From positions 496,001-560,000 of the forward strand of contig MU400506.1 of the NCBI GenBank assembly GCA_022578965.1: a stretch of 64,000 nt of DNA, in the 5' to 3' direction. The notes beneath the pieces were generated by a model that did no database searches, was not told where the DNA came from, and saw nothing but the letters and a program-made list of their open reading frames with translations. Of the stretch, positions 1-14,390 are shown in pieces. Every line of letters begins with the position of its first letter. The first letter of the stretch is position 1. This DNA comes from Xylaria sp. FL1777. Taxonomy: Eukaryota; Ascomycota; Sordariomycetes; Xylariales; Xylariaceae. The position numbers and the translations under genes were made by a program.

Positions 1-3000
1 AAGTTAATATATACGAGTGTGTGATGGTAACTCGTCGTTACTTGAGGGTCTCGAGTTTCCTCAACGGTTTATCTCTGCTGCAAGTATACAGAAGTCTTCC
101 TGTTCCCCATAGAACTCGTTGTCTCGAGCAAGAGTTTCGGTCCGCTGCTAGTATTCCCGTTCAATGTTTTAGGTAGGTTTTGTTGGTTGGTTGGTTGCAC
201 CTCAATGATCTTTCATTTACTTTCGTATCCTATTTGCTCGTCAGATATTTCCCCTTCGCGTCTTAAGGGTCGGCAGAATGACGAGACGATTCTGGGCCTA
301 GGCAGTTTTCTGTATCGAAACTTCGCGGTACTCGAAATACGCTGCTGGTTTGATACCACTGGTATCCAAGCTGAAAAGATTGTTGTTTGGTAGGAGTTAT
401 GCCGTCTACTTCTTCTAGGAGTGCTATCTCGTTCGCGGTTATTACAGTCCAACGATAATCTAGAGAGTTATCTCTACAGATTGTATTTAGGGAGCCTTGC
501 GAAAGGGACATAGAACGATGTTTCTCGAAAGTAGTATACGTCGCTTGTATATTGGGGGGTCCTTATGGACGAGAGTGACCACACGTGAAAACATCTATTC
601 TATCGAGGCACGGTATGTGAAGTCTCGCAGCGAATGCTTAATTTCTCCAGAAATTCTCGCGCTATCATCGATCAGAAAGGTAACGCGTTTCGTAGGTTTC
701 GGCTACGGATGTTGCTAGGCTGGAACTGCCGCCCTTCTGGGCTTCGATCGAAAGGGATATTGTCTCGATTCGTTCCGGGACTCTTCGGTACGAAGTGTTC
801 GAATTCGCTAGGATGGAGGGACATCGAGATAGGGGTTGTCACCGGTGAGGCACGCTTGACTGAGGAAAAGTTAATACGTTCCGTAGTTGAGATCTAGCAA
901 ACAGGATCGAATAGCTCCCATTATAAGTCTCCTCATTCCAGTGGACCCAACGGGAAGGATATGGAGCACCCGTAGGATTTGAGATGGAGCTGATCTCCAG
1001 CTTTTAAGGGGACAAGCTTGTATTCTCCGAAGCTGTCAATCCTGCTGCGGCTCTTCTGATGGGGCGTCAGCGGGAGGACACACACCTTTTTCAACGAAGG
1101 TTTCTGGGACATCACAAGGCACCACAGTTGCTCGACTGGCGCGCCAAGTGTGTGGAGAGTCTTTAGACGCGGCTGAATAAACATCTACCAGGCCTTAGCC
1201 TGTAGTCATTTTCAAAGGAACACTACGGGATAGGACAAATCTCTTCTATTGTATTTCTCGTTTCTAAGGTTAGCCTATTCTTCAGAAAAATAACCTCAAT
1301 ACGCTACGCAAGTTCTCTCGCCTTAGTTGCAAGACCTCAGTTACACCTGAATGTTTGCATATGAAGGTATATTGACTGTGGAGGCAGGAATTTGTAGCAG
1401 ACCAACAACTTGCTCAAGTACGGCTACAGTAAGAAACGGGCATTTGTTGTCTCGACACATACACTACTACTGTACATAGTATTGTTACACTAGCCATTGT
1501 AGACTAAACAGGCAGGTGTAAGAGGTACATCGCGTATAAAGGTACCTAGGAAGGCCAGGTGACTTGCAGATCAAGCTGGGTTGACAGGGTTGGTGGAAAC
1601 TGCTATTAGTCTATAACTACAGTAGGAGAAAGTAGAAAGACCTAATGGGTCTACTCTTGACGCCGAGGAGTGTTCTGCCCCGAATCCCCCCGTCCAAGCC
1701 GCTTAGCCTGCTTCTAGTGCTTGAATCCTCCATTAGCGCTGCCACCATATGCACTATATATGTATGTCGGTATCGTTACTTGAGGTTTCTGGAAGATCTT
1801 TGAGATAAACTAAGTAGTATCAACCAATGATGAGCTATATTCTTTCTCGTGGACCTTCTCCTCCGCCTGGCTACCGCTGTGCTACGAAGAATGGGAGTTG
1901 TATAGATCAGAACTTGGCCGAGTCAGGAAAGCACAGCGGAATAGTCTTCTACCGGTATTCCTTGTGGCTCTTCATGTCCATAAAGATGACATAGTCGGCA
2001 TAGCCAACATGAAAGCATACACGTATATGCCAAGCGAAATGGTATAGCGTAGCAAAGAACTCGCATTATTTCAAGTTTCATGGAATCCTTGTATTCGATA
2101 TGAGCATCCTACATTGTAACGCACTGTTAGTACACTATCCTGGCTGGCATGTTCAGTATGCATAATAATATGCTACATTGGTTTAGGTCGCATACGGTCA
2201 AGTCTTTATCAAAGCTGAGAGAACATACACTAGGCGGCTAGCCACTACTTCAAACAAAGCAAGAATCCCTTGTAGGAGGAGGACAGCCTGCTGCCCAATC
2301 GGCCTCCTAGCTTGGATTTGAAATTTTCGAACCTCCTCGAACACCAACTGCAGCAAATAGTTCCCTGGTGATCATAAGCATTACGAAAGGTAGTCGGCAC
2401 TTACCGTCGGCATATTTTCGATATCGATATTGGACGCCTTTGGCTGACTGGCTGAAGTCAATAGATACTCTGCAATACATCTATTAGTTTATGCTAGGTC
2501 TATGACGCTTTTCCAAATCAAACAGTAGACGGCTATACTGATTCATTAGTGTGAACATGGCGCACTCTTTACGCAGTAGAATAGGTATGATGAGTGAGAC
2601 TTAAGAGTAGCAGTACAGCTAAGCATTGTTGTTTACGTATTGACGAGTGAGCATAAATAAGAATGAAGCATAGAGTGGTTCGAGTTTCGTAATGGCTTGA
2701 AACACCACTGTTGATGCTCATAGCTCGGTATGAGACGTCCAACAAATCTGTCGTCTTACTGAATAGCAATATACAAATGGCGAACTGGATACCAAAAGTG
2801 GAGTTCCTTTGCAACTTTCAATACCTTAATAGTATACATAATGTAATGTACAATAAATAGTCTTTATGATGATGTGCCGGGTAAAAACGTGGCAAGTCTC
2901 CATCTAGCTTTCGATATGACGAGATTCGTAGTAATCTACCTAGCCAGGGAAGCTCTAGGTACACAAAGCAGAGAAAAAATAGTGTCGAGTCATGTGAAGG

Positions 3001-6000
3001 AAAAGAGTCTGATCGTATTCTTTAACAATGTGAGCAAGGACCATGACTCGAGCTGGCCAACAGCAGCAGGGATATACCACCGAGTCAGGCAGCCACGCAA
3101 GGACATTCAACATGCTTCTTGACAGCCATAATAAGCATGCATGACGATGTTACTTAAGGTCATCCGGCAAATCCGTCCCTCTTGTTGTTGCATTTGCCAA
3201 TATTCTCGCTTGCAATCCCCTCTCCCAGCCTAGTCTTCGCACAAGGCATCGATAATTCAGAAAAGAAGCTCTTTATCAATCTAAAGATTCGCTTAACCGC
3301 TACACCAGCTGTAGTTTTTATTATGGTGCGTGCTGTTCTAGCTCTGTGAGTGGTTAGTGACAGGCCCGCAGCCATGGCCAACATATCAATGCCATGCTCA
3401 TATGCCAACGATCATCTTGATAAATATCGTGTTCAACAGGAGAAATATATGCATTACTGCCAATAAAGCTGCAAGACCTGCCGTGTTGACCGTCTGCTAG
3501 GCCCATTGTAACCATTGCGTCAATCTGATTCAGCAAGAATCCAAGCCTGTACCGTATTAAATGGTAAATTGTTTAAATCATTGGGTACTTCGAACCCACT
3601 GCGGAGCGCGTATAGATACTTCGTAGAGAGAGTGTGTGTGCATGGCAATGTAACAAGCTTCGGCTTGCCGAAACCGGAAAGCTTCACCACTTGTTGCACT
3701 GACGTGCATGTACTGTGCCATAGCTAAAGACCCTGAATGTTGCAATATGCCATTTTCAAATGCGTTGTACTTCGGAGACAACAGCCCAGACACAGCCGTG
3801 ACGAGTTTTGAAGGTGTATGCAGTACTATTCTTGATCGATTGGCTTGAGATGTTTAGGCGTCGCGGGGAATCAGTTACAAGGAAGGATTCTAGTCTAGAT
3901 TTAAGTATACACTCTCTGTAGACAGACACGTTGACATGTGTACTAAATGTATAGTAGCTGAGGGGGCCAGATCGGTACCAAAGTTCCCTCGACATTGATA
4001 TTGGCGGCGCTTGCGCGTACGTGTACCCTCTGAGCGGCAGGATTCGTGAGCGTACCTACATACGCAGTAGGCAGCTTGTCGCATAATCAGATTCTGAATT
4101 ATTTGGCCCTATGGAGAGGCGATCAAGGTTGTTTATAGCGCCCGGAAATAAGCCGGAGCCAATACAGGTCATGTTTTATACCGATCAAGAGTCTGAGCAT
4201 CAAGATAGCCGAGTTCCAGCATCATCTGGCGGGCTTCTCTAGCGGCTTTCTCCCTTGCGTAACAATGTCAGGACTACCTCCTATACTTAAAGTACTTATG
4301 GTGTGTAGTGCAGTATGGGAATAGTTGAGTAAGAACAAGACATGTGACCATGTCATGGCACGATTTGGCGACGATGACTATCTGCCTTTGACGTTTGATA
4401 GGGCAGGCTAAGAGGCCAATCTCGGTGCAAGTTCGGCCACGACAAATCCCGGAATGATGCAAGAATCTTTTACGCAAGATACCTACCATACCGGCAGGTA
4501 TACTACCTGACCGCCAGACTGCAATTGTTACTGAAGATCACTAATCCTAAAGAAGTAGCATAACCCTACGCTAGCAATCTCACAGGCATGGCCCTGTCGC
4601 CAGATCCGGAATGTACGCATTAAGGCTTACGATGCGCTGTGGCTTACGGATGAGTGATGCATGCAAGGTATACTAGTATGTACGCAATACACGTCGGGTA
4701 TTTATTTCAACGATATATGTATTGAATATTTCCAATCAGACATTTATGCATAGTTAACTAACAAGCAGCTATTACATAATCATAACGTAATATAGTGTCA
4801 ACAACAAGTGCCGTTTTGGCTTAGTAGCAACTTTGATAAACCCCCTTCGTTTTAACTGCTCAACAAGTCGATCTTAAGGATGCTCGGTTCTCTCTCGGAT
4901 TGTCTACGCCGCGATCCTGGCAAGTGAAACCCATTCAAATTGTATATCCTACTACCGCGTATGTGTGAGTGGTGTGTGGTGAGGAGGACACATGTACCAT
5001 GTGTACATACCAAGGTAGCATGCATGAAGTTTTAGATGTTGGTTAAACCACTCGTGGCGTGTGGATATTTCAATTGGCCGCCTACCGTCATAACGTACGT
5101 CAATAGGTGGTAAAACTAGGGTCCCCGAGCAGCCTGCATGGGCCAATAGGTGGTCAAGGAGGCAAGATATCAGGTGGCTAGAAGCGCGACTAGCCGGTTA
5201 GCAAGGTGCCAACGTAGCCAAGATCGCAGGTACTGTGTACAGGAGGCAGGCTAATACATCGCAGTACCTCGTAATAGGGTCGTAATAGCTTGCTGCTTCT
5301 GCCAACTTGTAGTTTACGTGTACGTAGATGTACCCGTGAAATTCTTGACTGACTTGTAGTAGCTAACTGGCCGATGATCGGATTTATTCGACAATGCACC
5401 AGCAATAACTATTCGTAGGCCACGATGCTATCACTGGGGCGCATATTGATACGTGGGTGCCATGTCCTTGTAACTGTTGGAGGAAACGTAGTAGTGTACG
5501 CTGTACATCCAGTACTGTCCGGGTATCCGCTCGGCAGGTCTTACCCTCGTTTCGCCGCTCGCTGCCCGGCTTTGCTAGGCTAGGGGCGCTCTTTGTAGCA
5601 TCTTATATGGCTATTAGTAAAACCCTACCCAAACGAGGAAACCGCCTTGATTGATAAGCAACCCCCCTTTTGATGCCCTATTCTCGCTTTCAACAGACTC
5701 GTCTCCCGAAGGTCTGGATACGGTGGCGCTAGGAGCCATGTGCGTTGTGGATATCGGCATCTCTAGGTGAAGCTTCGACGACGTTCAATTTTTCAGCCTC
5801 ATCAAGGCTCCATCGTAAAAGGTTGGTGATGGGCCATGCAAAATGAGGGTCTTCAGGTTACACAGAATGGGGCATCAAACAAGCCTCTCTGCCATTTTTG
5901 TCCACCTTCGTCCGATGATATGATGCCCATAGTATTCGGTAGATGCCCACCTTTTTTTGCCCACCTTTGCCCACTTTGAGGCTGAAAGTACCGTGTCCAC

Positions 6001-9000
6001 CCAGAGTCGCACAAATCCCACAACGGTAGCATAGAGATTGACGTTCTCCCTTCGAGGTTTGCGGGTGTGATGTCGCGGTTAGAACAATGTGAGCTTTACA
6101 TCACTTATTCCCATCCGACTGAGGCAGGAATACGGCGAAGCGGTAGCCAATGCTGTAGTAGAATGTTTAGCGCTTGTGTACAGAGGAGTCTGTGCCGTAA
6201 TTGTATTTACTAACACTATTAATACTGTGTACAAAGCTACAAAGATACCTTAGCCAAGGCAGAAACAATCTTGTCCATTTCTAGTAAGAGCTCCACTATG
6301 AAGTGGTATGCATTAGCCGGTCGCCTTTCTTCCTTACGTCCGCTCGCCCACAAGCCGATGCTGACCTTGTACATCCCGATATCTGATATAAAAAGATAGG
6401 TGTGTCCTATTCGGGGAGAGAAAGGTGCGTGCGAGAAATCGCATACGTCGTGTCTGAAAGCAAAATAAATAGTAGATTATGTGAGTTGGGAGGGGAAAAA
6501 AGGAAAGGAAAAAAAACAAAAAAAAACAAAAGGAACACATAACCATCCTCGATGGTCTACAAGATACTCTAAAGGTTCTTGGACGTGAAAATGCCGTGTG
6601 GTCGGCGACTCTTCGGATTCCTACATGCAACGATTCTGCTGTAGGTCCCTCACCCACGATCTAGAATATCCGGCGACTATTTCCTCTTATGGCTCATCAC
6701 CATGATTTGCATTTTAACTTCTACCTTTGTGAAGTGCCGGCTTTTTCTAGTACTGTACTATACATAGCTCCACTGGACTTTCAAGATCAAAACATACCTA
6801 GTCTTGAATTTCTCTGCTTGTAAACGAGACACAAATTTACGAATTTACCTCACCCTAACTCCTCCTATATCACAATTCTGCAATGACTTTTTACATTATA
6901 GACACACACCTGATTAAAATGTTAGACCTGATTGTTTATGATATACTGAGTGGTAAAAAAAAACCATAGCTGTGTTAGCCTCTCTTAATGTGACATGAGT
7001 AATACTAATCATGGTTAGTGCAAAACCTAGAATCTATCTTTCAAGGACTTTAAATGTGTTAAGGCGTAGCTAAGCTAACAGGATGGATGTCGCAGAATTA
7101 ATTAATTTACTAGTACTTTTAAACTGCACAGATTGTATGATAACCTTGTATATGCCAGAGACAGTTAACATGAAGCCAATACAACTAGATAGACCTTGTT
7201 ATGAAACGCTTGGATATTGGCACCGAGGTGTCGCAAGGTAGCATGATGGAATTAGACCGAAGCAAACATTGTTGCAGTGTGACTATTAATGTAATGATCT
7301 ATGCTCAAAGTAGAGCCATCATATGCTGCTTTAAGTCAGTCATGTATGTTCACGATATGCTTACCACTCGTATTTGAAGGTAGTGCACTTTCACTCACGT
7401 TATCAAATTCATCGATGCCCCCAGAATAACGTAAGTAACCCAGCAGGGAACCTACCAACGGCCCGAAAAAGCGAACCCCATTACGTGTCCCACAGGAGTA
7501 AGTGACATGGCATGGGTACTCAGGAATATCGCGATGGCCGGTATGGAGCTGAAGGGTGAATACCGATTTGCTTAACAGAAATCTTATCTATAATCTTCCA
7601 CAACGTTTTAGAAACACTAGGTCCATTTCCCGAATCAATAACAAGATCCTATTACTATTAATATTTCTCCTCTTTTCTTCTTCTTATTTTTATACAACTG
7701 TATATATATTTGCTATTTATAGTCTTCAAGTTGCACAATGTATATTAATATGTTGGTTGTGAGAGAGTGCCGTCTTTAGTAAACTAGGTCGAGAATTATG
7801 CGAGGCTAGTTACAGTGCGTTGCATAGCCCAAGATCCAGGTTAAGAGGTTGTAAATACAGGACAGTAGCATGACCATTTAGATAAGTAAAACATTAACGA
7901 CCTCAGAATATGAGATAATTAGTTAGTTTACCCCAAACCCATAGGCTATCGAAAGCTAAATGCTACCACGTAAGCTAGACGTAACCCCTCAATTGCAAAG
8001 CAATTTAGACAGGGCAACTTGATTCACCTCTGGGTGCTTAACCAATACACACTTGCTGGCTACCAACGCACCCGAATTAAAGCACATGAAGGGTAACGAT
8101 AGAAGAATTTAATATTATTGAGATGCAACGTAGCTTAAGGCGGCATCAAAAACAGGTTGTATCAAGGTCAATTTATATATCAATATATGCGGAAACGTAA
8201 TCAACCTGCTATAGGTTCAAGATCTACAGATATCCCACCTTGCTATGGTCTTAGAACATGCCAATATAGCCAGCGCAGAGAGAGCAAACACACAGACATA
8301 TGCAGGCACAGAAATGTATCTACGAGCTCGATGAAAGGAGACTTAAATGATAAAAATACGGCCTTTTATTCTCGAGAGACATCGGGTTTGCAAAATATCA
8401 AATCACAAAAAGGATGAAACCATAGTGATACTGTAAATGCTAGGTGCGGTTGACACCAACATCCCACCTAGACTAGCCCATTGACTACATGTGCCGTGAT
8501 TCCGTGATAGGCAAGAAAGCGACGACCACTCAGCTGCGACTATGCAGGCCTGCAGGGGATCCAAACCGATTTGCCGCGATGAATATTGACTTGGGACGGA
8601 TTCTGGTACCGAGCAAATAACAACTTCCATCGCGCCGTTAACCGCCTACCAAGTTACGAGCGCTGTCACACCGCAGTTTTCTACTAGGTAAGAGACGATG
8701 GAAGTTGGCCAGACCTTGGTATAATTATATCCTATGCATAGTAGGGCCTTCAGATGCAAGCAAACATACTGTACTACTATCGCCCGCCCTAGTGCGGTGT
8801 ATGTTTGTTTTGCTGCGGTATTGAGACCGCTTAGATAGCAAACAGTATATTGTGCATGTCTTACGCACGGAGCATAACCATGACCACTGTGCGATCTACT
8901 TACGTAGTATACATGCGCCTGATACAGAAAATCGAGGCAATACAGGGATAACATACTGGTAGGCAAATTTTTAGTATTAATACATGGTTGAATGGTTGTG

Positions 9001-9300
9001 GTTGTGTAGGTATTACAGTAAAGCGTCGTGTTGTACGCCATCAGGATAGCTCCGGGCCTTATTATCCAGTAAATTACTCGAGACATAACGGTTTCTAAAA
9101 CTTGGGACCCTGCTAACTCTGAAAAGAAGGTCAGCATGTACAGGTACCTGGCTTCGACCGAGGATGTACTTGCCTGTGTTAATCAAAGTGCCCTGAACGT
9201 CCATCATTATCTGCTGCCTCGGTACCTGTAGCACACTACTATATAGCCGTACATACATACATACCGACATAGTACACTACTTACGTTATGGTGCCCTTCA
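1..9300. other. gene-free flank, no supportable gene
   Basis: No ORF longer than 163 codons occurs in this 9.3 kb, and none has recognisable domains, a coherent codon pattern or exon-like neighbours. AT-rich stretches dominate 6.8-8.1 kb. Between 5.86 and 6.0 kb there is a cluster of GCCCACC/TCCACC words around a T-run. I see no transposase, reverse transcriptase or terminal repeats by eye, but old mutated transposon remnants would not be visible this way. On the minus strand, parts of 250-900 and 3160-3540 have protein-like composition broken by stops and frame changes, so decayed genes are possible. Confidence 0.6.
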
Positions 9301-11376
9301 GCAGTACATAGGTAGCGATACCGTTGTGTGGTAGCAGTACCCTGACTCTTCCGCCAGTCAAGGACCAAGGTTCCCGACTCGCGCTTCGCTTCGTGTCAAT
9401 CAATTGGATGATGTACACTACCTGCCTACGGTACAAGCAGGTGATTGACCTGTTCAAATCGTGGGAGTTCCTGTCCTCCCACTTCCCTCATATCTTGCCA
9501 GTCTCCGTCTCTCTTGTTTTCTTCTTTTCTCCCATTCCTCCTCTCTTCTCCCATTTCCCGTTCGTCCGTACCCCCTCGTGTGTTTACTCACCGCTGCAGC
9601 AGCAATTGGAGTGGTCTCTTGCTAACGCGTTGTTGTCATCCCATTTCCGTCGCAACATCCTGGTTGTCGCTGGAGACGTTGGAACGCTTGCCAACAAATT
9701 GTCCCCACGTGTGCAGCCTTTCCTGAGGGGCGCGAGCAAGAAATTTGTGGTACAGCACCGTTTGTGGGTGTGGATTCCGGGACCTGAATGTAAGTTTTGT
9801 TGTTGATTCCATATTTTGCCCCATTCGCCGTTCTGCCACTGCCGGTCGGTTATTTTATTTTTATTTTATTTTTGTCCCCTCTCATTTTATCGATCGCCCC
9901 TTTGCCTCTTGGCTGCGCTGGATTATCTCCGAAGTGGCGCTGGACAGACGCTGGCCCTTCCCACCAACTCCCAGTCCGTCCCACGTCTCCACCTGCCACC
10001 GCTGCAGCAGCCGGTCGCCGCCCGCCCCTCCTCTCCTGACTCTGGTGCCGCGCCCCAGTGACCAACTGCTCGCAGCTGGTCCGCTGTTCTCCCTGCTCCT
10101 CCCTGCCATTGCGCGCGTGTTCCGTCGAAAACCGGATAGCAGGATAGCACGATTGCACGATTGCAGAGCGGCATTCAGAAGTACATTGTACTCGGTACTT
10201 GTCAGTCAATGAGCCCAGGGCGCCCCACAATAAACACGTCCTTTGCCCGCTGCCAAACCTTCTTCCCTTCACTTCCCTAAATTCTTGCTCCCTCATCCTC
10301 CCACTTTTTTTTTCCCTCACGAGCTCCACCCACACACTCTGCCTCCTCCCTCCATCTCCATTCTCGCACCACTCCGAGTGTACACATACATCTGTAGAGT
10401 CGCCAGTCTGTACACACCCACTCTCCTACACTAGCGACCACACCCACTTTTGCTAGCCTTGACTTGCATTTTGCATGCATCAACATCTCGACGACTTACC
10501 GTCATCCGCCCCGTCTTTCATCGTCAGCACCCACCTCTTCGCCGCCGTTGGTCGTCAGACCAATCCGCCACGCGAACCGTTGCTGCTCGGCATCTGTGTC
10601 CACTTTTCGCCAGCGGCCGCCTGTCCAGCTATCGTTGTACCTGGACTGCAGCACTTTTCTGTTACATTTCTGACCAGGACCCACAGAACGCACGTCGAGT
10701 GAACAGCGAGCCAACACAGAAGAAGAAAAAATCTGTCTGTCTCGAGACAAATCAGACGGAAAGGAAAAAGATACCCCTGCCTGCCCTGCGTCTGTTCAAA
10801 TAAGAAGCCGGCTCGCCTCACCGCACACCTCGAGGAACGGGGCTCCTTTTCTCCACTTTACAAACACCAGACCCCATCAGTCCCATCTTGTTCATTGGAT
10901 CTCACGAAGCTACTTTTCCTCAACCAGCTCTTCGTTGTGGTCCCCAATTCTACCCCAATTCAGATTGTTCCCCTCATCGCTGTTACCATTTTTTTTCTCC
11001 CTGAAATAGGGACTTTGTTGCCATCATTGTGTTTAGCCTCCACTTGCATTGTGTAGCATCTGGAGACGGCATCGCGCTATTACCGTTCGGTATCAGACGT
11101 GGAGGATTTTTGGACTTCGGGCCATCGATTCCAAGTTTCTGGAACTCGACATAAACAACTGAACCCTCAACGCGTACACTTGATCTACTGTACCCCTCTG
11201 CGTACCCACACAGCGCACGCGCCTTTCTATCAGTACGACGTGTGATCTGAAGCCATCGCACGGAAGTCCTGGAAACAGATCCCGTTCGCAGTCAACAGAA
11301 CATCATCGGGCTTGCTACATTCTGAGCTAGTCCGTGGTGTCATTGCCTGCAGCGCCCATTGCTCTTTTTTGAGGAC
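9301..11376 (+). promoter_or_regulatory. long pyrimidine-rich promoter and 5' leader of the C2H2 factor gene
   Basis: About 2 kb upstream of the transcription factor start codon is strongly C/T-rich on the coding strand (for example 9480-9560, 9840-9900, 10240-10380 and 10480-10640). Many short overlapping ORFs arise from this composition in both directions, but none looks like a protein. Long CT-rich leaders with upstream ORFs are common for regulatory genes in filamentous ascomycetes. I infer that much of this is transcribed 5'UTR, possibly with a leader intron. The transcription start cannot be placed from sequence alone. Confidence 0.5.
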
Positions 11377-14300
11377 ATGGACAACACCCCTTCTGCTCAG
11401 CAGCAGTTTTCGTCTAACCAGTTAGGCACTTCGGGTTCCTCGTACCCTTCTCCGTCAGCCATAGCGCCTCACCAGCTGCAGCAAGGTTCCTCCACCCAGC
11501 ACACCTTGCCCCCTCTGCAGCATAATAATAATAGTATGCAATCTATCTACGGGAGCCACCCTCATACGCCTAGAACACCAGGGACTCCCAGTACTCCCCA
11601 GCCACAGAACAATATGAGCAATTATCCGCCTCCGAACGCAGGTCCCGCCCGTGGTTCATATGGCATGATGCCTAATCAGTATCAGAATCCTCCTCAAGGC
11701 TATCCGACGACCACGTCCATGATGCCCCAGGCTTCCGTTGCGGCTTCGCACCCGCAACCTATTGCGCCGGCGCCGGCCGCAGCGCGGCCTCCTGTTCTCC
11801 GCCCTATGCCCGCTGGTGGAATCATGCCTACATCAGGAATGTCTTCGCCTTATGGTGGAAGTCCTATGATGAGCCACCAACCATCTCTGCTCCAAGATAC
11901 TGAACAGCCCACGCACGTGGTGGGATCCCAGGGACGACGCGGAATTCTGCCTAGTGCACCGGGTCGGCCCGCAGCCCCCACAGGCAGCGGTGCCTCGAAG
12001 AACACTGTCATCCCTCAGAAGGATGCTGACGGAAAGTTTCCTTGTCCCCATTGTACTAAAACTTACCTCCATGCTAAGCATCTCAAGCGCCATCTATTGC
12101 GCCGTAAGTTCGTAGTTTCCGTAAGGGTTCTGTAGGCATACTAATTGATCGAGCAGACACCGGCGACCGCCCATATATGTGCGTGTTGTGCCGCGATACG
12201 TTTTCTCGAAGTGATATTTTGAAGCGCCACTTCCAAAAATGCTCGATTCGTCGAGGTAATCCAACTGGGGCGAGTCACCTGTCTCATCCCCAAGCACACG
12301 TTAAAAAACAGCAGCAGAATGCGCAGAAGGCGAACGAGGGCGACTTGAGTCACATGAATGGCATGGCCAGCATGTCAGGTGACGGAGTTGTTCACCCTTT
12401 CGGTATGGTCCAGATCCAAGATGGTATGGGAAACATGGCCAACGACCAGAATCAGCTCTCTAGATCAAGCAGCATGAGTCGCATGGACGATGCCGCCAAC
12501 CGGGACCGCAGAAGCATGCCAGGTGGCTATAATGGTGAAGTACCGAATTCGATGGCATCCAACATCAACCCACAGTTGGCCAACTTCAACATGCCCCCAA
12601 ACCAGAATGGCATGCCCATGTATGGAGCTTCGGGCTCAAACCAACAGTCGGGCCTTGACTGGTCTCAGATGTTCCAACAGCCTGGTGCGCAACCAACACA
12701 TACCTACAACACTACGTTCCCATCTCCTAATATTGGACAGAATCAGACCGCAATCAAAACCGAGCCTAACCTCACCCCCGAGAGATCCAATGGCACACCG
12801 GGCGCTCCCTCGACCGATGGCACCGATCGACCGCTCTTTATTCCGAACTGGGAACCGCAGGTGTCTATGCAGGATGGGTGTCAACAACTTACTACTCAAA
12901 TAGTCAATTTCTTCTACCCACCCAGCAACTACATCTCTCCCGAGAACAATGCCATACATCACTTTTTTCATCCCGAAAACATTAGAGTTTTTCTCGAGTC
13001 GTTTATCCATTTTCATATTCATTTTTCCTTTCTTCATATTCCTACTTTTCGCATCATGGAAGCCTACCCTGGCCTTACGGCTGCTATGTGCTGTATTGGC
13101 GCTTGTTATTCTGACCGTGTTGATCAAGGGCTCGTGCGTGAAGTCACAACTTTCCTTAATATTGCGCTCGAACGAGACTGTAATTTGGCTGAATCGCAAG
13201 CCCCGTTCAAGATTGAAAATGGGAAAGACAAAGTTGGTCTTGAGAAGCTACAAGCACTAATTCTAACGTCATCCCTCCTTATCTGGAACGGAACCCCAAT
13301 CCAGAGGGAGACAGCTCGACGAGTGTTCCCAGTTGTCGCCTCAATTGCGCGGTGTTCCGATCTCCTACGAATTCAGAATGACTCGAGCCTCTACAGCTTC
13401 CTACACCAACCAAACCTAGATCTTCAGAAAATAAGCTCTCAACCCTTTGACTGGGCAGCATGGGTTGAACAAGAAAAGCGTATCCGGCTGATGCATATGG
13501 TGTATCTGCTGGACGTTGCACGGGGTTTGTATTTCAACCTCGATCCTCAATTTGACGCATTCGAAATTTGTATTCCGCTGCCGGCTGATGATGCAGCGTG
13601 GGAAGCTCAGTCTGGAGATGAGTGTGCTAATGCTCTCAATTTGTTTGGGTCGGACGCTGTGAAGAAGGCAAATCCCGACGGCTCTCAACGGAGCAAGCAA
13701 CCTGAATTGCATTTAGTCCTACGGGCTATGTTGGATCGCTCGATTCAAATCCAACCGGGAAGCACCAACCTATGGGGAAAGTTCATTCTGATTCACGCTA
13801 TTCTTGCCCAAGTTAGACGAGTACATATGGAAGGCAACATGGCTGAGCTCAGCGGCTCGACAACACCACTTAGCCAAAATGATTGGGTCGTTATTGGGGG
13901 GTCTGAAATTGGTAACGGTCACCACGGCACGAATAATAGCGGGAGAAATACGCCCGTACCCGGATCTTCACCTATTTCCCCTGAGATTTACTACAATTTT
14001 AGTGCCGCACTGGACAAATGGAAATCTTACTGGGATATGGATATGGCCATTCAATTCCCGCCTTCTGTATCAAATCCTCGACGCCATGGGTTCTCCCGCG
14101 ATGGTCCACATTTCTTCTGGCTTGCGAAATTATTCCTCCGGACTCCTCGCTTGACTGCTGTCCAGCTGGGCCCAGATCAACGGTTAACTCAAGTCATTCA
14201 ATTGCTTAAGGCTGCAACAGCCTGGGTTGAAACCGACGGAGCCTCACGTGGTGAAGAATTTGGCTCAGTTGGTGAAATAAACCCTGACTACGCAGTTTCT

Positions 14301-14390
14301 AACCTTACCCTTGACATGGTCCAATTTTTTAAGCCATTGCCAACCATTGTGGAGTCCTCAACTACACCTTGTGTCAAGATGGAAATATAA
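11377..14390 (+). CDS. C2H2 zinc-finger transcription factor with fungal TF domain
   Basis: Two exons, 11377-12103 and 12157-14390, encode 986 residues. The 53-nt intron (GTAAGT...GAGCAG, branch CTAAT at 12141) falls between the zinc-ligand residues of finger 1, and splicing restores a perfect finger. Residues 1-220 are Gln/Ser/Pro/Asn-rich, like an activation or disordered region. Finger 1 (C223, C226, H239, H243) is C2H2; finger 2 (C251, C254, H267, C271) is C2HC. After a second low-complexity linker, roughly residues 480-950 resemble the fungal-specific transcription factor domain (PF04082 type), normally paired with Zn2Cys6 clusters. An upstream in-frame TTG is ignored and the ATG at 11377 is the first good start. 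Expected to be nuclear and DNA-binding; target genes cannot be inferred. I do not recognise a specific orthologue. Confidence 0.9.

Noticed and set aside
3160..3536. Two overlapping minus-strand ORFs with hydrophobic text (DMLAMAAGLSLTTHRAR)
   Set aside because: Possible frameshifted remnant, but no family could be recognised and no start or splice support was found.
3580..3620. Minus-strand GGGTTCGAAG, similar to a tRNA T-loop
   Set aside because: The consensus fails after the first eight bases and no cloverleaf could be drawn.
8646..9137. 163-codon minus-strand ORF, the largest in the left flank
   Set aside because: No recognisable domain, odd Tyr/Thr/Cys-rich composition, no splice or neighbour support. 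Probably a chance ORF.
9324..10335. Several overlapping ORFs of 80-160 codons on both strands
   Set aside because: They arise from the CT-rich leader of the downstream gene; amino acid composition is low-complexity and inconsistent between frames.
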